Below, piece after piece: positions 1-6,987 of a stretch of 21,074 nucleotides of DNA (positions are counted from its first letter, which is position 1; every line of letters begins with the position of its first letter). This stretch comes from Candidatus Hydrogenedentota bacterium (lineage in GTDB: Bacteria; Hydrogenedentota; Hydrogenedentia; Hydrogenedentales; SLHB01), in NCBI GenBank assembly GCA_035416745.1, contig DAOLNV010000038.1:28064-49137 (forward strand). The letters run 5' to 3'. Made by a program: the position numbers and the translations under genes. The notes below the pieces were generated by a model. The model saw only the letters and a list, made by a program, of their open reading frames with translations. It was not told the origin of the DNA and searched no databases.

Positions 1-203
1 CGGGCATGATCGGCCAGCTTCTCTACCTCGAAGCTGAGGCAGCCGGCGTTCGCGGCACCGGCATTGGCTGCTACTTCGACGACCTCGTGCACAGCGCGCT
101 CGGCCTCGAAAACCGGCAATTCCAGTGCCTCTACCACTTCACGGTCGGCGGCCCCGCCGACGACCCGCGCCTCACCACCCTCCCGCCTTACCCCGCCGCG
201 TAA
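1..203 (+). CDS. SagB-type nitroreductase family protein, C-terminal fragment
   Basis: The reading frame is open to the left edge and ends with TAA at 201-203, so only about the last 66 residues are present. The visible part reads GQLLYLEAEAAGVRGTGIG, then a CYFDD motif, then LYHFTVGGP and a PRLTTLPPY tail. This pattern of a helix, a GxGIG loop, an acidic FDD segment and a closing beta-strand ending in VGxP matches the C-terminal end of SagB/ThcOx-like FMN-dependent nitroreductases. Those enzymes oxidise azoline rings in modified peptides or reduce small molecules, but the substrate cannot be told from this fragment. The FMN-binding N-terminal half lies outside the window. It converges with the thioredoxin-fusion gene, with 107 bases between the stops. 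The family call is fairly good; the function is open. Confidence 0.72.
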   Translation, partial: GMIGQLLYLEAEAAGVRGTGIGCYFDDLVHSALGLENRQFQCLYHFTVGGPADDPRLTTLPPYPAA

Positions 204-310
204 CCGAATACGAACAGGACATACAACGGGGCCCGGAGGCAAATCCCGTCACGCGCCAGAAGGTCCTGCCGGAATTCGCGTATGGGATTCGTGAAGGCTG
301 CCGTGCCCGC

Positions 311-1372
311 TTACGGCTGTGCCTGCGTTTGCGGGGGCGCCAGCCCCTTCACGAACGCGACGAAAGCAGGGTCGTCCCACCGGGCGGATTCGAACTGTTC
401 GTAGAGCAGCGAGCCGTCTTTTGAGAAAAGAAATCCCGAGGGGACTTGGACGTTCTCGAAGAGCGCGGGCTTCTTCTCGCCGAAAGTATACACTGGGAAT
501 GTGCAGCCTTGGCGCTTCAGTACCGTCTCGAGTCTCTCCGATTCGCGTGTCGCAATAGCGACAAACCCGATGTTGTCGCCTGCGATGGCGGCATAGAACC
601 GCTCAAGGCTTGGCAACTGGGCTTCGCACTTCGGGCAGGTCGGGGAGAAGAACGTCACGAACAGCGGTTTCCCTTGAAATGAAGCTATATCGACCGGTTT
701 GCCGGCCTGATCGCGGACCTGCCAGTCCCAGGGCATGGGAGTGCCGGGCGGCGACGGCGTCATTATTTTCTTTTCGAGGCTTGCGATGATGCGGTCGTGG
801 AAGAATGCTCCGTAGCCCAGGAAGGCCGCGACCTCGAGCGCCAGCGTCAGCAACACGCCTAAGACGCAGCCCGCCGCAAAGCCTTTCATGCGCGAAGGCT
901 GCGTTGCCGGAGAGAGCTGGTACATGGGCGACGCCGCTGTCGTGGAACCTGTCCACGGCCACGCGAAAGGCAGCAGGAGCAACAGCACAACGTTCTTGCC
1001 CACGGACATGGCGGGAGTCATGGCAAGAAACGAGCCAAAACACCCGCATTCCTTGAGATCGTTAAACGCCCACGCGTACACGATCAATCCCGTGAACGCG
1101 ACCAGAATGACCGCGCTGACCGCGAGCATGAATCGGGTGTGCCATCCTATGAGCAGCGCCCCGCCAAGAAGTATTTCCACAGCAATTGTCGCCGCGGCGA
1201 CAACTTGCAGGTGCATGTCTTCCCGGACAATGCCGTAGTACGACACCTGTTCGGCGAAGGCAGAAAAGTCGAGGCCTTTCAACACCGCCGAAGCGACAAA
1301 AAGCAATCCCAGGACCATGCGAATCGTAACGGAAAACACGCCCGGGCGCGTTTCCGCGGCATTGGTGCTCAT
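311..1372 (-). CDS. MauE/DoxX-like membrane domain fused to a thioredoxin-like (TlpA/ResA-type) domain
   Basis: A 353-residue protein with two parts. Residues about 12-140 form four hydrophobic helices typical of MauE/DoxX-like proteins and carry the paired-cysteine motif ECGCFG (C109, C111). A further membrane helix lies at about 163-190. Residues about 215-350 form a thioredoxin-like fold with the redox motif CPKC (C246, C249) after FVTFFSPT. MauE-type proteins take part in disulfide formation or maturation of periplasmic proteins, and TlpA/ResA-type domains are extracytoplasmic thiol-disulfide oxidoreductases. The fusion suggests electrons or disulfides pass from the membrane part to the attached thioredoxin domain; this is inference. 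The start at 1372 is chosen over an ATG 16 codons upstream because GGGGAGAG lies about 8-10 bases before it and the family starts near the first helix. It is divergent from the gene at 1604. Confidence 0.85.
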   Translation of the reverse strand: MSTNAAETRPGVFSVTIRMVLGLLFVASAVLKGLDFSAFAEQVSYYGIVREDMHLQVVAAATIAVEILLGGALLIGWHTRFMLAVSAVILVAFTGLIVYAWAFNDLKECGCFGSFLAMTPAMSVGKNVVLLLLLPFAWPWTGSTTAASPMYQLSPATQPSRMKGFAAGCVLGVLLTLALEVAAFLGYGAFFHDRIIASLEKKIMTPSPPGTPMPWDWQVRDQAGKPVDIASFQGKPLFVTFFSPTCPKCEAQLPSLERFYAAIAGDNIGFVAIATRESERLETVLKRQGCTFPVYTFGEKKPALFENVQVPSGFLFSKDGSLLYEQFESARWDDPAFVAFVKGLAPPQTQAQP

Positions 1373-1479
1373 AGCAGTTTCTCTCCCCAAGACGCCTCCC
1401 GAACCCCTGTGTGCGGGCATCCTCGCGGCGTACCCTTCTCAGCATCAAACCACAACCCGCCGGAATTCGCAATAGCCAT

Positions 1480-1511
1480 GTGATAAGTCATGTATCACGG
1501 TGGTATATCAC
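1480..1511. promoter_or_regulatory. Candidate operator: GTGATA/TATCAC repeats between divergent genes
   Basis: Three hexamers sit at even spacing: GTGATA (1480-1485), TATCAC (1493-1498) and TATCAC (1506-1511), separated by 7-base spacers. The first two form an inverted repeat and the last two a direct repeat with a 13-base period. They lie in the 231-base gap between the divergent genes starting at 1372 (-) and 1604 (+), where a shared regulator could act. No convincing -35/-10 pair was found around them. This is pattern-based only. Confidence 0.35.
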
Positions 1512-1590
1512 GCGAGCCGGGCGGCCGGGGAGCGCCATGTTGTGGAGATTGCGACCGGGCTGTACCATGGCTCCAAAACGAAACCGACAG

Positions 1591-1595
1591 GGAGG
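1591..1595 (+). promoter_or_regulatory. Ribosome binding site that sets the GTG start at 1604
   Basis: GGAGG lies 8 bases before the in-frame GTG at 1604-1606. The longer frame from the ATG at 1490 has no comparable site and would place 38 charged, cysteine-rich residues ahead of an obvious signal peptide. The site therefore decides the start. Confidence 0.8.
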
Positions 1596-1603
1596 CTCTA
1601 TTC

Positions 1604-3076
1604 GTGGTTCAAGCGCGCAACTTTGCATGGGTGTTGAGCGGCGTAATCCTGGCGTTGCCCTGCGCGGCGGGGGAGGGCGACGCGGCTCCCGGGGCGGCGT
1701 ACCTTGCCGTGGTGCGCGGATATGCGGACGCCATGATCGCCGGCGGGACGGACAAGTATGGCGATATCACGTCGCCCTTGTTCACGAGCGTGCTCGACCG
1801 CGCCACCCTGACCATCCCCGGCGAATTGCCCGAGATGAAAGACATCCGCAAGAGCGACCGCGCATACCAGGGCGGCAACCCCATGCACGACGAGTGCTTT
1901 TACCAGCTCTTGTACGAGTTGTCGGACGCCACCGGAGACGCCCGCTATTGCGAGGCGGCGGACGCGTCGCTGAAATGGTTCTTCGAGCACGCGCAAAGCC
2001 CGGCGACCGGGTTGCTTGCCTGGGGCGAGCACCTCTACTGGGACTTCAAGAGAGAGGCCATGGGCGGCAACGACAACCACGAGTTTTACCGTCCGTGGGT
2101 GCTGTACGAGGCCAGTTACCGCCTTGCGCCCGAAACCATGGCGCGTTTCGCCGAAGGCCTATGGGAACACCAGATCGCCGACCACGAAGCCGGACTGTAC
2201 AGCCGTCACGCAAAATGGTCCGTGCACGGTCCCGGTACCGGCGCGGAGTTCCCGCGCCACGGCGGGTTCTATATCGCCCAATGGGCTGAGGCCTACAAAC
2301 GAACGGGGCGCGAGGTCTATTTAACGGCCATCGAAACGCTTCTGGACTACTTCGAGCGGGTCCGGCATCCTGTAAGCCTCGCACTGCCCGCGATCAACCC
2401 CCAGAACAAAGATGACGGAGCCATTTGCTGGCCCCTGAGCCAGTTGTCTCTCGCCGTAGACCTCGGCGAGGGCGCGGGCAAGGTTCCCGAGTCCTTGGGC
2501 GAACGCATGCGCGCCACCGCCCAGCGGAACGACGTATCGTTTCTGGTCCTGCCCCATGATTTGTCGGCTCCGCAGGGCGGGTTCATAGCCTGGGCGAGAC
2601 TCGACCTGTCGGACGTGGTGAACGACGAACTCTCGCAAGGGCACACCACCTGCAAGACGTGGGGCACGGGCTATGGCCAGACCACTAATGCCGGCGCGGC
2701 GCTGCTGTGTTACGAGCGGTATCTGCAAACCGAGTTGCCGCAGTACCGCCAATTGGTGCTGGATGCGGCGCGCCTCTATCTTGAATCCGACCCGGACCGC
2801 GGCATAGAACTGTTTCCCGGCGCGCTTGGCGAAGCCATCTGCCTGCTGGTGGCCGCGCACCGCCTCGATGCCGAGCCGCAATTCCTCGCGCGCGCACAAG
2901 TGTTGGCCGGCGAAGCCATCGGCCTGTTCTGGGACGATGGCCCGTTGCCGCGCGCGAGCACGCGTACGGCGCACTACGAGACGATCACTCGTTGCGACAC
3001 CCTTGCCCGCAGCCTGTTGTTGTTGTGGGGCGAACTGAACGGGCGGCAGATGCCGACGAACTACCTCGACCGCTGA
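1604..3076 (+). CDS. Secreted all-helical (alpha/alpha-toroid-like) protein, possible polysaccharide-active enzyme
   Basis: A 490-residue protein. The N-terminus MVQARN plus a hydrophobic stretch ending LPCAAG (residues 7-23) is a signal peptide; the residues before the cysteine (ALP) do not fit a lipobox. The mature part is rich in helix-hairpin repeats, with aromatic and acidic motifs LLAWGEHLYWDF (about 137-148), GGNDNHEFYRPW (about 154-165), a WGTGYGQTTNAG segment and a late TRTAHYETITRCDTLARSLL segment. This layout resembles (alpha/alpha)-barrel lyases and glycosidases of the six-hairpin type. I do not recognise a named CAZy family, and no catalytic pair can be assigned. It is divergent from the thioredoxin-fusion gene and ends only 4 bases before the convergent stop of the TPR protein gene, leaving no room for a terminator between them. 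A role in glycan breakdown is inferred from fold and context. Confidence 0.7.
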   Translation: MVQARNFAWVLSGVILALPCAAGEGDAAPGAAYLAVVRGYADAMIAGGTDKYGDITSPLFTSVLDRATLTIPGELPEMKDIRKSDRAYQGGNPMHDECFYQLLYELSDATGDARYCEAADASLKWFFEHAQSPATGLLAWGEHLYWDFKREAMGGNDNHEFYRPWVLYEASYRLAPETMARFAEGLWEHQIADHEAGLYSRHAKWSVHGPGTGAEFPRHGGFYIAQWAEAYKRTGREVYLTAIETLLDYFERVRHPVSLALPAINPQNKDDGAICWPLSQLSLAVDLGEGAGKVPESLGERMRATAQRNDVSFLVLPHDLSAPQGGFIAWARLDLSDVVNDELSQGHTTCKTWGTGYGQTTNAGAALLCYERYLQTELPQYRQLVLDAARLYLESDPDRGIELFPGALGEAICLLVAAHRLDAEPQFLARAQVLAGEAIGLFWDDGPLPRASTRTAHYETITRCDTLARSLLLLWGELNGRQMPTNYLDR

Positions 3077-3080
3077 AAGG

Positions 3081-5405
3081 CTACCCGTTTGGCCGCTGGT
3101 GTTGTTTGAGGAATTGGCGGGCCTTGTCCTCGCCCCGGCAGGCGCGCACCGCGTCGAACACGTCGCGAAGGAACCAATCGGGCCACTCGCCCTGGAATAC
3201 CGCCACGGGCAGAAGCATCAGTCCGGCTTCATACCATCCCGCCGCCAGGTACGCCGCGGCAAAGACGCTGTCGCTCAGCACCAGACGCTGAAACACCTCG
3301 GGCACGGCCGCGCGCCCACGCGTCCACGCGTCCAGGGTCTCGAAAAAAGGGTGCCGGGGAGTGCGGCTGTCCACGGCGGCGCGGGGCAGGGACGGGTCCA
3401 TGAACTTGAGGCGGCGGTACGTGAGGACGCGCGGGAGGGCGCTCTCGAGTTCGGACTGCCACGACCGCGCCCCGAAACGGTTGAGGTTCAGCAGGGTCAG
3501 CGCTTCGGGTTCGCGGGTGGTCTTCAATGCCTGTGACAGGCGCAGCCAGAAGACTTCCTGCCGCGAGGCGAGGTCGGGACGGTCGTCGGCAATGCGGTCG
3601 AACGGGGCATCGTCCCAGAAACGGGACGGCGGCAGTTCGGCGAGGAACCGGACGAGGGGTTCCAGGCTGTCCTCGGGCACGAGGAGCTTTTCGATTTCGA
3701 GCGGGATGGGCCGCGCGATGCGCCGCCAGAACAGGGCTTTCATCCACAAGGCGCCGGTAGCGTTGTGTTCGAGGGCCTTGGTCCAGACGGCGAGCGCGGC
3801 GGCATAGTCGCCGCGTCTGCGTAAAAACTCTCCGAGCGCGTCGCGCAGGAGGGGATTTCTCGGGGCCAGGCGCACGGATTGTTCGAAAGCTGCCCGGGCC
3901 TTGTCGAATGCGCCCTGCGCTTCGAGCATCTCTCCCCGAAACCGGTGGATGTCCGGGCTGTTTGGGTTCTGTTTGAGCGCTGCGTCAGCCAGTTCGAGGG
4001 CCTTGCCGGGGTCCTTGCGGCTGGTCAGCGATGCGAGGCGCGCGAGGCGGAAACTGTCTTCGGGGCCGTCAAACCGGTGCCGCTGGAGCAACGATTCGGC
4101 CTGTTTGTGTTTCTCCTGGACGATAAGGGCGTCGGCATCGAGGCCGAGCCATGCCCCCGGATGCGAGCCGCGGTTGCGCCAGAGTTCGCGCACCTCACCG
4201 TAGGGTTCGAGGCGTTCTTCGGCAATCCGGGCCTGGCCGACGAGCAAGGACGCGTCTTCCTTGTCTACAAACGCCTTTGCGTTGACGTCGTAGACCCGCG
4301 CGAGGCCGCCGATATCGGACAGGTGTGCGCAGACGTCGATTTCAACGCCGGTGAATTCCGGGGTGACGTTGTTGCCGTATTCGTGATGGGCGTTTGCGAT
4401 CTCTTTCAGGGCCGCGTCGGGCTTGTTGGCTTCGAGGAGGGCCTTGGCTCGAGCAGAGGCCGCGCGCAGGCGTTTCAGACGGCGGTAGGTGCGCCATGAG
4501 AGGTATGCGAGAGGTCCGCCAACCACGACCGTCACGATTGCGATGAGCAGGGCCAGTTGCTTTGCCCGCCGCCAGGGGTCAATGCGCCCCAACAGCGCCT
4601 GGATGTTGTAATGGCTCATCTCGACCGCCAGGACGCAATCGCTGAAATCGCGGTCTCCGCCCTGGTACATATCTTCGAAGCTGATCACCATATACGGCGA
4701 ATCCTCGAGCGCCAGCGCGACCATGTGGGGAATGCCGTCTGGGTTGGCCTCGGGCACTGGCGTGTACACCCGGCCCTGATCCTGCGACACGAGGAAGAAG
4801 TTCAGGTGCGTGCCGGCTTCAATGCGGCCAAGATCCACGAAATCGCCGGGCTGCAAGAGGAATTCCTCGGTCCGCTCGCCGAACGGCTCCATGGGCAGCT
4901 GGGGCGGATCGCCCTTGACCAGCGTAGCGGCCTCGTAGAGCTTCAGCCGGCAGGTCTCGTCCGGAATGAGCAGTTTCGGGTCGCCTTCATCTATTCGGAC
5001 CCCGGAAAGGTTGATGCCCACCGCATTCTTGTAGCCGCTGGCCTCGCCCACGAAGTAGACACGAACTTTCGTGGTTTCGGTCACCACGAGCCGTTGCGGG
5101 TCCAGGACGACGTCGCCGAAATGCTCCGCGATGTTCTGTTGATTGAACTTCTGGCCGGCCGCGACGACAAGCCCGGGAAGCGCATCGCGTTGAAACCGCG
5201 CCGATTTCCAGTCGGAGGCCGCCTGCTTCACCGTGTCGTAAAGGGGAAGTCCGTGGGGACGGTTGGCGGATTGGACGGGCGACACGTCAGGCATGCCGCA
5301 GCCCGCCGCTATTGCCAGGAAGCCAGCCAGAAAGTGTATGCGGGATACACGCAGCCGCCGGGTCCGGCAATCACCCTGCTTTTCGTACCTGCCCACGGGG
5401 CACAT
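3081..5405 (-). CDS. Lipoprotein-like protein: DUF4114-like periplasmic part, one membrane helix, cytoplasmic TPRs
   Basis: A 774-residue protein whose specific function I do not recognise. A hydrophobic segment ends in AIAAGC (C36), a plausible lipobox. Residues about 70-265 look like an extracytoplasmic beta-domain that closes with ISFEDMYQGGDRDFSDC, close to the acidic DUF4114 signature. A single membrane helix lies at about 282-304. The charge after it (RTYRRLKRLR) puts the C-terminal side in the cytoplasm. Residues about 315-570 hold helical TPR-like repeats; the clearest is the NPNSPDIHRFRGEMLEAQG region. The rest is a helical C-terminal region. The start is uncertain: the ATG at 5405 directly abuts AGGGG, whereas the GTG at 5396 has the same AGGGG at a better 9-base distance. 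It lies 35 bases downstream of tyrS on the same strand and may be co-transcribed. A scaffold or sensor role is inference. Confidence 0.75.
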   Translation of the reverse strand: MCPVGRYEKQGDCRTRRLRVSRIHFLAGFLAIAAGCGMPDVSPVQSANRPHGLPLYDTVKQAASDWKSARFQRDALPGLVVAAGQKFNQQNIAEHFGDVVLDPQRLVVTETTKVRVYFVGEASGYKNAVGINLSGVRIDEGDPKLLIPDETCRLKLYEAATLVKGDPPQLPMEPFGERTEEFLLQPGDFVDLGRIEAGTHLNFFLVSQDQGRVYTPVPEANPDGIPHMVALALEDSPYMVISFEDMYQGGDRDFSDCVLAVEMSHYNIQALLGRIDPWRRAKQLALLIAIVTVVVGGPLAYLSWRTYRRLKRLRAASARAKALLEANKPDAALKEIANAHHEYGNNVTPEFTGVEIDVCAHLSDIGGLARVYDVNAKAFVDKEDASLLVGQARIAEERLEPYGEVRELWRNRGSHPGAWLGLDADALIVQEKHKQAESLLQRHRFDGPEDSFRLARLASLTSRKDPGKALELADAALKQNPNSPDIHRFRGEMLEAQGAFDKARAAFEQSVRLAPRNPLLRDALGEFLRRRGDYAAALAVWTKALEHNATGALWMKALFWRRIARPIPLEIEKLLVPEDSLEPLVRFLAELPPSRFWDDAPFDRIADDRPDLASRQEVFWLRLSQALKTTREPEALTLLNLNRFGARSWQSELESALPRVLTYRRLKFMDPSLPRAAVDSRTPRHPFFETLDAWTRGRAAVPEVFQRLVLSDSVFAAAYLAAGWYEAGLMLLPVAVFQGEWPDWFLRDVFDAVRACRGEDKARQFLKQHQRPNG

Positions 5406-5440
5406 CCCCTGGTTGCGGTCTCGCGCGCCGCCAGTTGGCG

Positions 5441-6715
5441 CTATTGGTCTTCGAACTTCAGGAGATGATAATTCTTTTTGCCTTTGCGCACCACGGCGAT
5501 ACGCTCAGAACACAGGCTGGCCTCGGAGAGGCGGGCGTCCTCGGTTATGCGCTCGTTGTTGAGGTAGACGCCGCCGCTCTTGATGGTCCGGCGCGCCTCA
5601 CCCTTGCTTGGGAATACCCCACTTTCGACGAGCACGTCGAGCACCGGTTTGCCGCTGGCCAGGGCTTCGCGGGGGAAACGGGTCGAGGGCATCTCGCTGA
5701 AGATGTCCTCGAGGGTGGCGTCATCCAGCCCGCTCAACTCGCCGCCGAACATGGCTTCCGACGCTTTGACGGCGTTGGCGAGCTGCTCTCTGCCGTGAAT
5801 CATGGCGGTGACTTCCTCGGCCAGGCGGCGATGCGCGGCGCGTTTCTCGGGCGCTGCAGCGAGTTCCCCCTCGAGCGCGGCGATCTCTTCCTGCGGCAGG
5901 AAGGTGAAGTAGCGCAACAGGCGCGGCACGTCGGCGTCGGCCTGGTTGATCCAGAATTGGTAGAACTTGTAGGGCGAGGTGCGCCCGGCATCGAGCCACA
6001 CGTTGCCCTGTTCGGACTTGCCGAACTTCGCGCCGTCCGTCTTCGTCACGAGCGGGAAGGTGAGGCCGAACGTCTCGCTCTGGCGCAGGCGGCGGGTCAG
6101 ATCCATGCCCGCGACAATGTTGCCCCACTGATCGCCGCCGCCTACCTGGAGACGGCACCCGAAGGCGTCGTGCAGGTGGAGAAAGTCGTAGGCCTGAAGC
6201 AGGCTATAGGTGAATTCGGTGTACGAGATGCCGTGTTCGCGGTCTTCGAGACGCGCGCGGACCGATTCCTTGGCCAGCATGACGTTGACCGAGAAGTGCT
6301 TGCCGATATCGCGCAGAAACTCGACCAGCCGCAACTCGCACAACCAGTCGGCGTTGTTGACCATTAAGGCGGCGTTGCTGCCCTCGAACGACAAGAGTCT
6401 GCCGAGCTGCGCCCGGATACCCGCGAGATGGCGCTCGATATTTTCCAGCGTTTGAAGCTTGCGCTCTTCGGATTTGCCGCTCGGGTCGCCGATAAGCCCC
6501 GTGCCGCCGCCTACGAGAACGATGGGTTTATGCCCCCGCCGCTGGAAGTGCATCATCCCCATGATCGGCACCAGGTTGCCGATGTGGAGGCTTTCCGCGG
6601 TCGGGTCGAACCCGCAGTAAAACGTGAACTGTTCTTTTTCGAGCTGTTCGCCCAGTTCGGGGTGCGTGACCTGGTTCAACAAACCGCGCCATTCAAGTTC
6701 ATCTATCAGTCGCAT
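5441..6715 (-). CDS. tyrS: Tyrosyl-tRNA synthetase
   Basis: The enzyme charges tRNA(Tyr) with tyrosine in the cytoplasm. The 424-residue length fits the bacterial TyrS family. The class I motif HIGN is at residues 44-47 (a variant of HIGH), followed by GGGTGLIGDPSGKSEER (about 69-85), GGGDQWGN (192-199) and the KMSKS-type motif KFGKS (230-234). An S4 RNA-binding domain covers about 355-424 with SGVFPSKGEARRTIKSGGV. The ATG at 6715 is chosen because GGAGA lies 6 bases upstream and the family begins here; an ATG 12 codons earlier lacks this support. The TPR-lipoprotein gene follows 35 bases downstream. I saw no T-box leader. Confidence 0.97.
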   Translation of the reverse strand: MRLIDELEWRGLLNQVTHPELGEQLEKEQFTFYCGFDPTAESLHIGNLVPIMGMMHFQRRGHKPIVLVGGGTGLIGDPSGKSEERKLQTLENIERHLAGIRAQLGRLLSFEGSNAALMVNNADWLCELRLVEFLRDIGKHFSVNVMLAKESVRARLEDREHGISYTEFTYSLLQAYDFLHLHDAFGCRLQVGGGDQWGNIVAGMDLTRRLRQSETFGLTFPLVTKTDGAKFGKSEQGNVWLDAGRTSPYKFYQFWINQADADVPRLLRYFTFLPQEEIAALEGELAAAPEKRAAHRRLAEEVTAMIHGREQLANAVKASEAMFGGELSGLDDATLEDIFSEMPSTRFPREALASGKPVLDVLVESGVFPSKGEARRTIKSGGVYLNNERITEDARLSEASLCSERIAVVRKGKKNYHLLKFEDQ

Positions 6716-6804
6716 GGTGTGTCTCCATGTGAATGCTGCCGCATTCGCCATAAGTATGCCGGCTGCAGGCCGGGTGGTATGAGATAAAAGAGGGGGACCG
6801 ATCA

Positions 6805-6874
6805 GGCACGACGGTACAAGCAGAAGACGCCGCCGGCGTCTTCATGAAGCCCTCCCTCGAACTGTCGTCGTGCC
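6805..6874. repeat. Nested inverted repeat between the TIM-barrel gene and tyrS
   Basis: Outer arms GGCACGACG (6805-6813) and CGTCGTGCC (6866-6874) are perfect 9-bp complements. Inside them, 6823-6843 is a 21-base perfect palindrome around one central base, with GAAGACGCCG and CGGCGTCTTC arms. The structure lies about 115 bases past the stop of the upstream minus-strand gene and 90 bases before the tyrS start. It could act as a terminator, but no T-run directly follows it on the minus strand, or it may be a REP/MITE-like element. Confidence 0.55.
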
Positions 6875-6987
6875 GTAATCATGAAGGAATGATAGCAAAG
6901 GCTTACGAAACCTTCAACGCGGCCCCAATAAACACGGGACTGGCCCGAGGTTCCGCGGAGCAAAACCGGGTGGTCTGTCGCGCCCGT

